Assembly (NCBI RefSeq): GCF_001908235.1
Contig: NZ_LGHK01000001.1
Location: forward strand, 1 to 64,000
DNA from: Bradyrhizobium sp. NAS96.2
GTDB lineage: Bacteria; Pseudomonadota; Alphaproteobacteria; Rhizobiales; Xanthobacteraceae
Reading direction: 5' to 3'
DNA: 64,000 nucleotides
Shown: positions 9,410 through 19,719 of the stretch, in pieces
Layout: every line of letters starts with the position of its first letter
Numbering within the stretch: position 1 is the stretch's first letter
Translations under genes and position numbers: made by a program
The notes under the pieces: generated by a model
The model's database searches: none
What the model saw: the letters and a program-made list of their open reading frames with translations, nothing else
What the model was told of the DNA's origin: nothing

Positions 9410-10190
9410 ATACTTGCTGCCCTTGATTGATGACGGATCGTCGCAAGAATCCACTTTGCAGACCCGTTTCGATATCTCCACGGCGTCAGTGCCACGGAAT
9501 GTGAACAACGGCTCCAGCGTGCGCGAGAGCGCTAGAATGTATCGACGATCAGCAACATACGCATCTTGTGGTTGCGCGTCCGTTCGTCACGAACGAAGTC
9601 CGTAGCCCTCGTCTCGTTGGTCCTGCCCGCCGCCTGTCCCGCAGCTTTGCCTTAACAGGACGCTTGGGCATCTTGTCAAGTAATTGCAAGGCCAGCCACA
9701 CAATAGATGCGCCGACTCCAATCTGATTGACGAGCCGACTTTTCACCGCTTCAGACGTGACGGTCCTTGTACCGCAGCGCAGGCTATTCTGACAAACCAT
9801 CCACTATTCGGCTTGCCTGGACGATGAGCCGCGAAACCGCTGGCGATCGACGCTCCCAATCGTGATGCATCTCATCAACGAGCTTGCGCTTCCGGACGTG
9901 CATTAGATTTTCCGACGCAGCGTATCCTGCCGGTTTTTCTTGTCGAGCCGAGATATGTCATCAGGTTGCGCAGCCTGTCGTCATCGTCTTCGACCTGCTT
10001 CAGCGGTTGGATCTCGGTCGGCAAACGCGCGTCATTCTTCTAAATTGAGTAGCTCAATTGGCAATCCTTTCGCAGCTGTCCATCACCAGCATCGCATCGG
10101 CGCGTGCTGCACAAGGAGCGACTCTTCCGCTCTAAAAACTTCGAAGCCTTCATCTTTCTCCGCTCCCTCATCACAGCGAATTGCTGCGGA
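9410..10190 (-). mobile_element. Decayed IS3-family element (orfA and orfB remnants)
   Basis: On the minus strand, orfA-like residues start near 10175 (MKASKFLE, then PLKQVEDDDDRLRNLM, the equivalent of a LKQLEDENAKLKKL block). OrfB-like pieces follow: VDEMHHDWERR near 9880, MPKRPVKAKLRDRRRAGPTR near 9670, TDFVRDERTRNHKMRMLLIVDTF near 9590 (first catalytic Asp region of DDE), and LEPLFTFRGTDAVEISKRVCK near 9500. Stops and frameshifts interrupt all of them. The order and spacing of both orfs fit one full-length IS3 element of the IS407/IS51 type that has decayed in place. I found no clear terminal repeats. Confidence 0.6.
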
Positions 10191-10199
10191 TGCCTTCAG

Positions 10200-11070
10200 C
10201 GAGAGCGCTCCCGTAGTAGGAGCTTCAGGCCGCCGCCGATTGGTTCGACGAAACGATGGACTAATTTGTCAATATGCAAATTCTCGAGCCCATCTATGTC
10301 TTCTCCCTCCGGCTTGGCGTGTTAGGAAACTTGTTCTCCGAAGTCGAACGACTCTCGATTCATCTGGCATGCAAATTCGTCACCCGGAGGAGCGTTGGGA
10401 CCTGAGGAGGAGAGCGAGGGCGCTTGTGGCGCATGCATAGCCGGCCGATCGCGCCGTTGGTACTGTGTCAAAATGAGCAAGCGTACTTAGGAAATGCTAG
10501 TTCGTCATCATCGCGTTGCCCAGTCGCTATCAAGCGATGCCGTGCGATCCGGCGATGTGCGGATGCCTGACCAAGAAGGCCTCGCGCCAAGCTCCGGCGC
10601 GGCCGCGCGACCGATTTTGACGCTCGCTATGGTGCTATGTAGTCTACACTGCAGTCCAGTCGCTTCGCGCTGTACTTTGAATGCGATACCGGCCGGCCAA
10701 CGCACGGGCGATCCGCTTGATAACTGCGGAGATTGCCTTTTCGACCAAATCCGTCGATTGTGGGCCGCGTTCGGCTTGGCGCACCAGACATCCAAGTCTG
10801 GTGAACGATCCGCTATTCGTCGACAAGCTACGCGGCCTTCTTATCCCCACCTGAACACAGTCAGCGCGGACACCCGATCGCGAGCCGCCGCTCTTGCCTG
10901 GCGTACTGGAACGTCGCAGGCACAGCTATGTACGCTTGCCAGCCTCCGCTGCTTGTTGCACTTGACGTCGTCTCACGGTTTATCATCGGCGTATGCTACA
11001 GGCGTTACCATGGTGACGCAGACCAGATTTGGCTCCTGTCAAGAACTTCGATCACAAAGCTCGGCACTCC
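10200..11070. other. Gene-poor stretch between the IS3 remnant and the TlpA-like gene
   Basis: Several long open frames cross this region, including a plus-strand one of about 300 codons from 10494. They have no recognisable motifs and arginine/serine-rich noise composition. The longest also runs antisense into the TlpA-like gene. I see no functional feature. Confidence 0.4.
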
Positions 11071-12180
11071 TTATTGGCGGACTTGACGTTCGCGTAACTC
11101 GCAACCTTTCTTGTAATTGGCCAAGGCCTGTAGCAACGACGGCATGCAGCGCAGCTTCACTCCGTCCGGGACATGTTCTGGAGTGTCCAGCGACTTTAAT
11201 GCCAGCTCGACCAATTCGATCGCGCGCTCCTTGTCGCCACTCTCGTAACAATACTGAGCAACCGCTCCATAAGACAAGAACTTATAGCCCTCGTCTTCCG
11301 GGGGATTCAAGGCAAGAATTTTCTCGGAGAGATCTCTCCCCATCGCGAGCCGCTCGGCGCGCGGAATATGGTCGTGGTCCTGCGTCGGATCAAAGAGTTG
11401 GCTTATAGCCTTTGTCATCCACAGCTCGGACTCTTTATCGATCGCATCGCGAACCAATTGGCGCATGACCAGCAGGCCGGCCTCCACGTCATGCAGTTTG
11501 TGAAGCAAGAGGAGCGCATGAGTAACACGGAACTCGATGCTGTCCGGCATCAGGACGATTCCCTCTTCGACAGCCGAGAGCGCCCTTTTCCAATCCTCAG
11601 TCTTCATCGCCGACCGCAGTTTGGTGTAGATCGGTCCGGTCATGGCTAGAATCATAACTCGGTTTTCGGATATCCGCTCGGCATCCAAAGCTTTAGCTTC
11701 ATCGCTTTTGCGCCACACGCCAGCGACAACTTTAGGCAAGACATAATCGAGCTGCGTCGGACTACCGACGAAGGCGATGTGACGATCTCGGTCGACGACA
11801 AACGAGGTAGGAATCGCAAGCGAAGAACGGGGATCACTCCAAGCATTGCGCATTTCATCGGTATCAAGAGCAACCCGATAGTTCAGTCTCGACAGGGTCT
11901 CGGTCAGACATGCGTCGAACTCGATTCGCGGTTCGGCCGTTGTTGAAGCTCGCCACTGACTCGCGACTCCTATGACCTCAAGTCCGCTATCTCTGTATTT
12001 CCGTTGCAGCCGTGCAAGGTAGAGCATCGCCGCCACGGATGGTCCGCAGGAAGTTGCCCAAAATTCAATGATGTACACTACTCCGATTTGGAAACTCGTG
12101 AGGGGCTGTCCACGCAGCCAGCTCTTCACTATCATCGGGGGAGCTGGGCTCTCCATACGCAGCACAATGTTGCTCTCCAT
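11071..12180 (-). CDS. TlpA/thioredoxin-like protein with C-terminal TPR-like helices
   Basis: The 369-residue product begins with a thioredoxin-like domain (about residues 15-170) whose active-site segment is FWATSCGPSVAAM. TlpA/ResA proteins have WATWCGPC there, so the second, resolving Cys is Ser. VIGVASQWRAS, IPTSFVVDRDRHIAFVG (with the cis-Pro) and the end of the fold follow. Residues about 190-360 are helical and repeat-like (EDWKRALSAVEEGIVLMPDSIEFR, ESGDKERAIELVELALKSLDTP), as in TPR proteins. There is no clear signal peptide, so a cytoplasmic place is likely. With one Cys it could act as a monothiol reductase or peroxidase-like protein, or as a binding protein. The gene stands alone with decayed sequence on both sides. 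Confidence 0.75.
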   Translation of the reverse strand: MESNIVLRMESPAPPMIVKSWLRGQPLTSFQIGVVYIIEFWATSCGPSVAAMLYLARLQRKYRDSGLEVIGVASQWRASTTAEPRIEFDACLTETLSRLNYRVALDTDEMRNAWSDPRSSLAIPTSFVVDRDRHIAFVGSPTQLDYVLPKVVAGVWRKSDEAKALDAERISENRVMILAMTGPIYTKLRSAMKTEDWKRALSAVEEGIVLMPDSIEFRVTHALLLLHKLHDVEAGLLVMRQLVRDAIDKESELWMTKAISQLFDPTQDHDHIPRAERLAMGRDLSEKILALNPPEDEGYKFLSYGAVAQYCYESGDKERAIELVELALKSLDTPEHVPDGVKLRCMPSLLQALANYKKGCELRERQVRQ

Positions 12181-13191
12181 AATCTGGGCATCGATTTACG
12201 CAACCTTGCGAGTCGGCTCTTAGAAGAGTGCACAGACTTCCGCAGCAATGGGAGCGTCGCCCGTATTGCGTTTGCTCGCGCTCACGTTCGCTCAACGTTG
12301 CCATATCAAAAAAAGCAATCGCCGTGCCAGCCGCCCTCTGGCGTACTAGGTCTCCGATAGTGCCCCGCCCTCCTCGATATGGAGATCACCGTGCTGACCG
12401 TAGCGAGCTTTCGCGAGAGGCAACCGACATCTATTGAGATGCAACCGTGTCCGATCGCAGACGACAATGTCGGAACACCATCAACGGAGTGCAGCTTGAC
12501 GGACTGACAGCAAGGCGCGCTCCCGTTCAAGCGGCGTCAGCCATCCTCCGAAACAACCGACGATGAGGCCTTGATCATTTAGACCAATCGAGCGGGCTGA
12601 GCGTTCGAAGCCGGCCGGCGGGCGCATTGTCGAGGACGCCCGGTCAACCACCGATGACGAGCGAGAAACACATATGGCATATCATCGTCTCTAACGTTCA
12701 AAAGCTATCTCCAGCAGCTACCTCTTCGTCGTGCAATTCATGTCTGACTTAAGGCCTTGAGCTCGTTAAGTGGCTGCAAATTCAAATGGCCTATCGCCGC
12801 GCATCCGATCTCGCGAGTGGCACGCCGATTGCTGGAGCAAGATCACCAGGGATAGACCGGCGGCTCTTTCGCGGATTTGGTGGGAGCGCCTCCCCAATTG
12901 ATGGTAACGAATGCGCTGACGCCGTTTATCCTGAGACTAGCACCGCCGACGCGGCAACGATTCACGCACCGGCTGCATCATTGATCCGATGGAGATTGTT
13001 GCAACAATCAAAAACACCAGTGACCTGGCCGTTTGGCGGCGCTGAGCTTCGGCTCAAGCGAATGGTGCTGCATATAGAGGTGCGCTAAACGCGGCGTCGC
13101 CAGGTGGTTCTCTCGGGCTAAGAACCCCATGCTGAGGAAGGCGATCGTCGCACGATTCCGGATCACTTGTCTTCATGGAAGGATTAAGAAT
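12181..13191. other. 1-kb stretch with no recognised gene
   Basis: Short open frames occur on both strands but lack ribosome sites and motifs. The part just above 12180 should carry the promoter of the TlpA-like gene. I found neither a tts box nor a -24/-12 element there. Confidence 0.4.
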
Positions 13192-13437
13192 ATGAAGATT
13201 GTCGATCATCCTTCGTGCCCAGCATCGATCGTTTGTGTTGGCAGGAATCGTCGTGGCAACTGGGTTGCTCGCGAACAGAGCGGCCTTTTTGGTGGTCTGT
13301 TCGCGAGCCGCACCCAAGCCTTCAAATACGCGCTTTTCCAAAATGGTCATCATCCAGAAAACATCGTCGAGGTGCCGCACGAAATCGAACTCGAGATTCC
13401 CTATCAGAAACCCCCGTCGACGGGTCATAGAAGATGA
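13192..13437 (+). CDS. Small conserved-looking protein of unknown function (81 aa)
   Basis: ATG 13192 follows GGAAGGATTAAGAAT, a good ribosome site, and the frame closes at 13437. The product starts MKIVDHPSC and contains GNWVAREQSGLFGGLFASRTQAFK and HHPENIVEVPHEIELEI. A basic/aromatic beta-like start, then an alternating helix and an acidic tail, look like a compact folded domain. Sequences of this type are familiar to me from rhizobial genomes as hypothetical proteins, but I cannot name a domain. The upstream in-frame codons look non-coding, so the internal Met is preferred. It stands alone. Confidence 0.6.
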   Translation: MKIVDHPSCPASIVCVGRNRRGNWVAREQSGLFGGLFASRTQAFKYALFQNGHHPENIVEVPHEIELEIPYQKPPSTGHRR

Positions 13438-14286
13438 CTCCAATATCTCTCGTACTCCCGTGGTCTCTCAAATATGCAGATTCTGACTACGTCAGTGTCA
13501 CGATTCTAGTCTTCCACGTCGCAGGCAGCACGCGGAATTTCGGCACGACGCGTTTTCAGCTGCTTCACTAGAGTTCTATGGAACCTCGATTAACCCAGCT
13601 TCGTCGCGTCAACCTTCTAACAGAGAACCTGAGAGTCTCATATGATAGCGTCCTGAACCTACGTTAACTAGCATCCGATCTTGTTCAGCTAAGCTCTGAT
13701 GTAGCTGAGGTGGTCAGCGCGATGTCTTGCCGCCAAGTATCTGCATCGCTATCATGCAAGACTCGTCAATGTGATGATCCTCCCCAAAAACCAATTGATA
13801 GGGTTAAGCTGCTTTCTGCTCCAACACCTCATACTACAGGTGTCCATCAGTTCGGAGACGATTCAAGACACCCCCTATCGACGAAACACCTGTTAGCATA
13901 CGAACAAATGCGTTTGCCGTTTGAGCCCGAGGCCATGCGGCACATCCTCAACGCGCCAGTCGGCAAATGCCGCGGACACCACCCACCGCAAAAAAATGAG
14001 AGAGCGCCGAAATAGAAAGCTTGTCTTCCGCTGAAGGTGGTGATGCATTCGGGCCCACCAGAGAGGGGCTCGCCTTGCCTGTTTGCGAGATCACGAGAAG
14101 TCGGCTTTCGAGCGCCCCACTTGGACTGGTTGCGGACACGGCCTTGCCTAGCGCTCACAAATAGGCATCTGGCATTTTTTCTATGCCACTTCTGTGGAGC
14201 CAGTCACAACGAAGTTCAGACGACTAGGCATTATTTGAAGTGGGATGTCTCGAGTGGCACGACCGATCGGCAATGCAAATGTAATC
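13438..14286. other. Gene-poor stretch downstream of the cysteine synthase gene
   Basis: About 850 bases contain no recognised gene. An A-run near 13990 and a T-rich tract near 14168-14180 lie beyond the stop of the minus-strand cysteine synthase gene and may help end its transcript. I could not fold a convincing terminator hairpin. Short open frames here lack motifs. Confidence 0.35.
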
Positions 14287-15387
14287 TCATGCTGCATGTG
14301 CCTTGCCCAAAAGCCAGGCATCCAATTGAGCGGCGATCTTCGGATCCAGCAGACGACGTTTCGCCATCCACTCGTCATCAAAAATCGTACTAAGGTACTT
14401 TTCACCGCCGTCGACAACCATGGTCACGACCGTGCCGGTTAGCTCGCCTGCAGCGATAAACTCCAAGGCCTTGTAAATCGCGCCTCCAGTTGACCCACCG
14501 ACTAGAATTCCCTTACGTCGAGCGATGTAGCGTGCCGTCTCGAAGGCTTGGGTGTCGGTCACCTGCACTCCATTATCGATGCAGCCGTAGTCCAGCACCG
14601 AGCCGACCCAGTACCCCGATGGTATGCCCGTGCCCGATTGATAGTAAGGATGCCCAGGCTTGCCAAAGACAATGGAGCCGGCTGGCTCCACGCCGACCGT
14701 GCGCAGATTCGGATTATGGCGCTTGAGGCGCTGCGCGATACCCGTGATCGATCCGCCGCTCCCGACGCATCCGACAAAAGCGTCGATGCCATCGGAAAGC
14801 TGGCCGATCAGTTCTTCCGCGAGGTCCACATAACCTTCCGGATTTGCCGGATTCTCCTGTTGGTTCATGAAGAGGGCACCGGGAAGCTGTGCGCCGAGCT
14901 GCGCCGCTACGCGGATGCGCTCTGCGACAGGGATTTCGTCCTCGGCAAAATCCCCATCGACGTAACGGATCTCGGCGCCGAGCGCGCGCATCGTCCGGAT
15001 CTTGTCGGGTGCCGCATGGTGATCGACAACGGCGATGAAGCGAAGGCCAAATTCCAAGGCGGCTAGCGCGAGCCCTGTGCCAGCATTTCCGGAAGAGGAT
15101 TCAATTATCGTGCCCCCTGGGGCAAGGCGCCCGTCCCTCAGCGCGGCGACGACCATGCTGCGTGCCATGCGGTCTTTCATCGAGCCGCCGGGATTGTTTT
15201 TTTCGAGCTTCAATACCAGGCGGACGTTGGGGTTGGTGACTTCTATTAACATAATCGGTGTCTGGCCGATCAATTGCGTTACGATCCTGGGCAGCATCAT
15301 ATCTCTCACTGTATTTGGTAAGACTGTTGGCCGAGCCGCCGGCGGATGGGCCGGTAGCGCCACCGGAAGGTCAATAAGGGGTATCAT
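14287..15387 (-). CDS. PLP-dependent cysteine synthase-like protein
   Basis: The 366-residue protein belongs to the fold type II PLP family (CysK/CysM/SbnA). It has the PLP-binding Lys in NPGGSMKDRMA, the substrate loop ESSSGNAGTGLALA, the phosphate-binding GCVGSGGSITG and the C-terminal VGGSTGGAIYKALEF. The canonical reaction is O-acetylserine plus sulfide to cysteine. The start is firm because ATG 15387 overlaps the stop of the upstream GNAT gene as ATGA, so the genes are translationally coupled. An extra Pro-rich N-terminus of about 30 residues precedes the domain. The tail VDGGEKYLSTIFDDEWM resembles SbnA-type enzymes of siderophore pathways, so 2,3-diaminopropionate-type chemistry is an alternative to plain cysteine synthesis. 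Confidence 0.88.
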   Translation of the reverse strand: MIPLIDLPVALPAHPPAARPTVLPNTVRDMMLPRIVTQLIGQTPIMLIEVTNPNVRLVLKLEKNNPGGSMKDRMARSMVVAALRDGRLAPGGTIIESSSGNAGTGLALAALEFGLRFIAVVDHHAAPDKIRTMRALGAEIRYVDGDFAEDEIPVAERIRVAAQLGAQLPGALFMNQQENPANPEGYVDLAEELIGQLSDGIDAFVGCVGSGGSITGIAQRLKRHNPNLRTVGVEPAGSIVFGKPGHPYYQSGTGIPSGYWVGSVLDYGCIDNGVQVTDTQAFETARYIARRKGILVGGSTGGAIYKALEFIAAGELTGTVVTMVVDGGEKYLSTIFDDEWMAKRRLLDPKIAAQLDAWLLGKAHAA

Positions 15388-15872
15388 CCCGAACTGATTT
15401 CATATTCAAGGATGTTCTGAGGACCGATTGGGCCAGAGTGGGTAGCGCCAGTATCCCGAAAACCAGACTTCAGATAGACGCGCCTAGCTGTTAAGTTTCG
15501 TGCGTTGACAGCTAGCATGAGACGGTTGATGCCTACTCGGTTTGTGGAGATCCATTCAGCGGCAAGCCCAGTTGTTGCCTTACCATATCCGTTGCCTTGG
15601 AATGCCCGGCCAACCCGAACACTATGCAAAGTGACCACGTCTGGTGGCGCCCATTCAGGCAAGGCCGCCTTTTCCCGAAGAACAAGAAAACCTACAACAT
15701 CGGGGCCGAAAACAATCGAGAAGGGGTGCTCAAGTTCGTGATGTGAACTTTTTCGAAGCTGTGCAAACACCAAATCCAAGGGATCCACGAACTGTTCCTG
15801 CTTGGGCTCGAGCTTCAAATGGGCAACCATGGCGTAATCAAAGTAAGAGACGGCTTGCAGCCTCGCCCGCAT
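15384..15872 (-). CDS. GNAT-family N-acetyltransferase
   Basis: The 162-residue protein shows the GNAT acyl-CoA fold. VVTLHSVRVGRAFQGNGYGKATTGLA covers the beta-4 strand and the Q/RxxGxG/A pyrophosphate-binding loop (QGNGYGKA). NRLMLAVNARNLTARRVYLKSGF is motif B with the usual Asn/Tyr signature before the C-terminal strands. Its stop overlaps the cysteine synthase start by four bases, so the two proteins are made together and probably act on one pathway. The acceptor may be an amino acid or amine made or imported locally. The N-terminal 50 residues have no recognised motif. Confidence 0.85.
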   Translation of the reverse strand: MRARLQAVSYFDYAMVAHLKLEPKQEQFVDPLDLVFAQLRKSSHHELEHPFSIVFGPDVVGFLVLREKAALPEWAPPDVVTLHSVRVGRAFQGNGYGKATTGLAAEWISTNRVGINRLMLAVNARNLTARRVYLKSGFRDTGATHSGPIGPQNILEYEISSG

Positions 15873-16533
15873 ATTGATCTCCTATTAGCTCGACCTCGAT
15901 CTCAACCTCTGATGTACAAGTAAATTACTCACCAGCTGGTATGGCTGGCAGCTCCTTGCTCCGGGCAAGGGATGTCAAAAGTCGTGCCAACTGCGCAGAA
16001 AGAGGCTCACCACAGTTTCTCACAATGATTCAATCGATTACGGGGGCGCAGCACGGATCAAGCCTAACATGACGGTGTCGCGGACCCGACAACCCCCAAT
16101 AGTGGTTGTCTGGTGCTTGAGCTTCCCGAAAGACTCACAGAGAGTATTCCGAAGGTGGCAAAACTAGACCCGTCACTGCGTATTTCCCCCAAGATGGAGT
16201 TTTGCTGACGAACTCACCGCGCCGACGCTGGCTCCTGGCTTCGAATGGACGAAAACGGCCTAATTTGGGGCCGATGCACGATATGACCGAACCTTTGGCC
16301 TCAGCGGTCCCACGGCGTCGGTTTGTCGCTTCGGAGACAGCCGCTCCGGCGAATGTGTGGTCCAGTTGTTATCGCCGTCCTACAAGCAAACGGTTGAGCT
16401 GCTATAAGTTTGCACGGGCCCGATCGCGGCCTGATGCCATCACATTGGCTGGCTGCAGATCACACAGCACGAAAGTTCTTCGAGCCGTATATGCAGTGAA
16501 CTCAAGAGTCGTAACGACACGGTCGAGCGACCG
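15873..16533. other. 660-base gap upstream of the GNAT-CysK operon
   Basis: No gene is recognised. The right end lies just beyond the MATE stop and the left end must contain the GNAT-CysK promoter. A TGGCAG/TTGCT pair near 15940 has nine rather than ten bases between GG and GC and points away from the operon, so I do not accept it as an RpoN promoter. Confidence 0.4.
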
Positions 16534-18018
16534 TTACACCTCAGAATTCTCTTTTGCCGAGCAGGCGGTGCAATGACGTTGGCTTGCGCGATCAAATATT
16601 GGTTCTGAGGGGTGCCGCCTGTTTGTCAGCAGGTGGAAACGCAGGACAAGAAGTCCCGCGTAGATGGTCGTCCCAATTGATAAACCAATCCAGATGCCAA
16701 CGATGCCAAGGCCTATCTTCAAGCCAAGCAAGTAGCTGAGAGAGAAGCCGATCAGCCAATGAGCGATGCCGACGAATAGAAGCGGCACCCGCGTGTCCTT
16801 CAGTCCGCGCAAACTCCCTGCCGCAATGAACTGCGCGGCATCAGCGATAAAGAAGCTCGCGCCGACCAATAGGAGTTTCGTAGCCAGTCCGATCGTCTTA
16901 TCGGCATCATTTTTTGAGTTCTCGAGGAACAATTCAGCAATTTCAAAACGTGCGGCGATCACCGCAAGCGTCAGTATCGCGGCGATTATGATACCGAGCA
17001 AGATCGCGGCCAGACCTGCCCGCCTGATACCGGGACGGTCGTTGCGGCCGACGGCATGACCAACGCGCACGGCCGCCGCCATGCTAATACCGAAAGGTAT
17101 CATAGAAAGGCTCATAGTGACTTGAAGAGCGATTTGATGAGCAGCGAGCGCGCTGGTGCTGATCAGACCCGCCAGAAGTGCTGCGGCCGAGAACGCACCG
17201 TAGCCCATTAACGAGGCGATTGAGGTCGGCATTCCGATTACTATGATTTGTCGCATCAAGGGCCAATCAAAATGCGAAAGATGTGCAAACACGCGGTAGT
17301 CATGGAAAGGGCGACGCATTGTGGCGAACCACAAACCGGCCAAGAAAGTCGCATAATTCACGAGGGTCGTCGCAAGACCTGCCCCGAACAGCTCAAGACG
17401 CGGCAGCCCAAGCTTCCCATATATGAAAAGATAAGCCAGCAGGGCATTGAGTGGAATGGCCGCGACCGTGATCCACAAAATGGGCTCCGGACGGTTGACC
17501 GCACCCATGAAGCCGCGGATAGCCACAAAACCCAGCGCCGGCGTTGCGCCCCAGGCTAACCCGAATAGATATCGCTGGGCGAGTTGCGCCGTGTCGGGCG
17601 CCTGGCCAAACGCCAACAGTATTTGCTCTCCGCACAACGCAAACGCCATAGTTGGGAACGATAGCATCATCGTCGCCCACAATCCCATGCGTAGGGTACG
17701 CCGTACCCTGGCAAGATTATTCGCCTCAAATGCCTGTGCCACCAACGGTGCTATCGGTGACAGCAGGCCCGTACCAAACGTGAAGGCAAGGAAATAGACT
17801 CTGCTAGCCAACGCTGCCGCGGCGACCGGCTCTGCACCGACGTGCCCAATGAAGGCAAGATCCGTTGTCATCATCACGATCTGGCCAATTTGGGTGAATG
17901 CTATCGACCACGCGAGTTTCATGGTTTCGCTGAGCTCGACAGCGACGCTATGGCCCGCCCGTCTGGTCACTTCCTGCCCCGAAGCCGACCCCGGCATTCT
18001 TTCGGCTATCTTGTGCAT
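16534..18018 (-). CDS. MATE-family multidrug/metabolite efflux transporter
   Basis: A 494-residue integral membrane protein with about 12 hydrophobic segments, the normal size for NorM-type MATE exporters. Family features include the first-helix segment QIVMMTTDLAFIGHVG, the loop SPIAPLVAQAFEANNLARVRR, and the mirrored second-half motif AAAVRVGHAVGRNDRPGIRRAG. Such proteins use Na+ or H+ gradients in the inner membrane to expel cationic drugs or secondary metabolites. It is on the same strand as the GNAT-CysK pair 660 bases downstream, which suggests export of that pathway's product, though separate promoters are likely. The substrate is unknown. Confidence 0.88.
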   Translation of the reverse strand: MHKIAERMPGSASGQEVTRRAGHSVAVELSETMKLAWSIAFTQIGQIVMMTTDLAFIGHVGAEPVAAAALASRVYFLAFTFGTGLLSPIAPLVAQAFEANNLARVRRTLRMGLWATMMLSFPTMAFALCGEQILLAFGQAPDTAQLAQRYLFGLAWGATPALGFVAIRGFMGAVNRPEPILWITVAAIPLNALLAYLFIYGKLGLPRLELFGAGLATTLVNYATFLAGLWFATMRRPFHDYRVFAHLSHFDWPLMRQIIVIGMPTSIASLMGYGAFSAAALLAGLISTSALAAHQIALQVTMSLSMIPFGISMAAAVRVGHAVGRNDRPGIRRAGLAAILLGIIIAAILTLAVIAARFEIAELFLENSKNDADKTIGLATKLLLVGASFFIADAAQFIAAGSLRGLKDTRVPLLFVGIAHWLIGFSLSYLLGLKIGLGIVGIWIGLSIGTTIYAGLLVLRFHLLTNRRHPSEPIFDRASQRHCTACSAKENSEV

Positions 18019-19277
18019 GAGAATTTTTGTCCAGGTTTGCCTCAGTGGTTAGACAACTTCGTTTTCCATTGAGATGGATCCGATTCCCGGCCAGGATTCA
18101 CTGCCACTCGCGGGCAGGACTCACGCGCAGCGCTGTTCAGAAGCGCCTCGCAATCGACGCACGCAGTCGATAAAACTGACGTTAAGCTCGGATCTGGCAC
18201 ACACTTGGCCCATTGAAGAAACCAATGCACCTCGGCTCAGCCTTTCCGTCAGCGAACGCGGCAGATGGCCCGCGCGCCCGAAATTTGCTCGATTGCCAGC
18301 ATCGCCCAATTGATGCTGTGCGAACCGCGATCACTGTGTGGTCCGTCAGAGGATAAATTCGTCTGCGACCAGCACTAAGGCGGATCCTTTGCATACGGGG
18401 CATCGATGTGATGAGAAGCGACAATTTCTATAAGCCATCACTGGAAATCCTCGAGCACGCGACGGGGGGCATCTGGATAGCATCTGCTTTTCAAGGCTCG
18501 TGCCATCTGTAGGAGCCTGATTTGTGACGACTATTTGCTCAAGCCCACGTTTCGTGGTCCGACAGCATGTCGTACATCCGACAATCGGTATGAGACGCTT
18601 GGTTGGGCATTACAGTGATCGCCCAAATGAAAGCTTTCAGTAATTGCGCAGTCCGCCGTTGGACCGGCCAATCCGGCCTGTTTGTGCCGAACAGATAAGA
18701 AACAACAACAGTATTGACCTTGCTCCCACATTTTATGCAGTTCTTAGTCCGCCCCGACAATCGCTATGGAGCGGCCGCGCGTCCGGTTCTCTGTCCATAA
18801 TCGCGTATCTGCCGTAGGATAAGGCCCGTGGGTCTGAAGCGTGACATTATGCATCTAGTCATGTCGACGCATAGGGCACTCGCGATCCAGTGGAGTTTCT
18901 CAGGAAAGCCAGCCGGCAGCGACAGACCGCGACTGGACCAAAGCTCCCAACCGGTTTCGTCGACTTTGAGTCGCTACACAACAATCAACTATTTCGAGTA
19001 ACTATGCGCGAGCATTCCGATTCTATGACACTGAAGGCCAGACTCGTCTCGACTACCACCAAACGCGGAGATGCAGCGGGTTACAAACCAAAGCTGCGGC
19101 TAAGTCTTAAGATTCCTCGGGAAGGACATACGCGGCATTTACTGATGAGCTCTCGCGACCTGACGACCGCGCCACTCTTACTATCACGCAGCTAACGTCC
19201 GTCGGAATATACTTCCATGCCTTTGGCGTTCGATTATCGCCCAAACGCCGCCAATTGAACCCGGATCATCATAGCGC
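18019..19277. other. 1.2-kb stretch with no recognised gene
   Basis: Many short open frames cross this region on both strands. None has a convincing ribosome site or recognisable motif, and codon use is unlike that of neighbouring genes. The MATE promoter should lie just above 18018. The rest looks like decayed accessory DNA. Confidence 0.4.
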
Positions 19278-19670
19278 CTACAGAAATATCGCAGCGAGCG
19301 TACCAAGCGCGCCGAACGCCAGCCCGATCAGCGAACCGGTTGTCGGTATTTCTCGAAAGAGCAGGAACGTGAGAATTGGTTCCACCACCAAAATCGCTCC
19401 CACAGATATTGCGACAATTATCCAAATATTCTTGAGATGCATGCATCCGAGTGCGTAATCCATAGACGAGCAAGATGCCACCGATCGTAATCAGCAAGAG
19501 CGCCGGCAGCAGTGTTGTCAGATACTCGCCGGCTTTTCCAAACTAAAGCGAACAACTCAGCGACTAACGAAAGGACTTCTCCTAAGAAAATTGCCCTACC
19601 GCTACAACCTTCGACACCGAGCTCATCGTCTAAGCTTAGCGAAAAGCAAGGATGAAAGGTACCTCCCAAT
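19278..19670 (-). pseudogene. Remnant of an EamA/DMT-type small membrane transporter
   Basis: Minus-strand pieces in three frames form one membrane protein tail: GEVLSLVAELFALVWKSRR, then LLITIGGILLVYGLR, then IWIIVAISVGAILVVEPIL and GSLIGLAFGALGTLAAIFL before a stop at 19278. The hydrophobic helices and the VEPILTFLLF segment resemble the last helices of EamA/DMT transporters. At least two frameshifts separate the parts, so no intact product is expected. The final in-frame piece of about 67 residues could in principle still be made but lacks most of the fold. Confidence 0.45.
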
Positions 19671-19719
19671 ATTCAACTTGGTTTCTAGACTGCCTTTAAC
19701 AGCTGGAACCGCAATGCAA

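Noticed and set aside
10494-11408. Plus-strand open frame of 304 codons
   Set aside because: No motif, noise-like composition, no ribosome site, and it runs antisense into the TlpA-like gene.
15938-15958. Possible -24/-12 promoter (TGGCAG/TTGCT)
   Set aside because: Nine instead of ten bases between GG and GC, and it points away from the GNAT-CysK operon with no plus-strand gene ahead.
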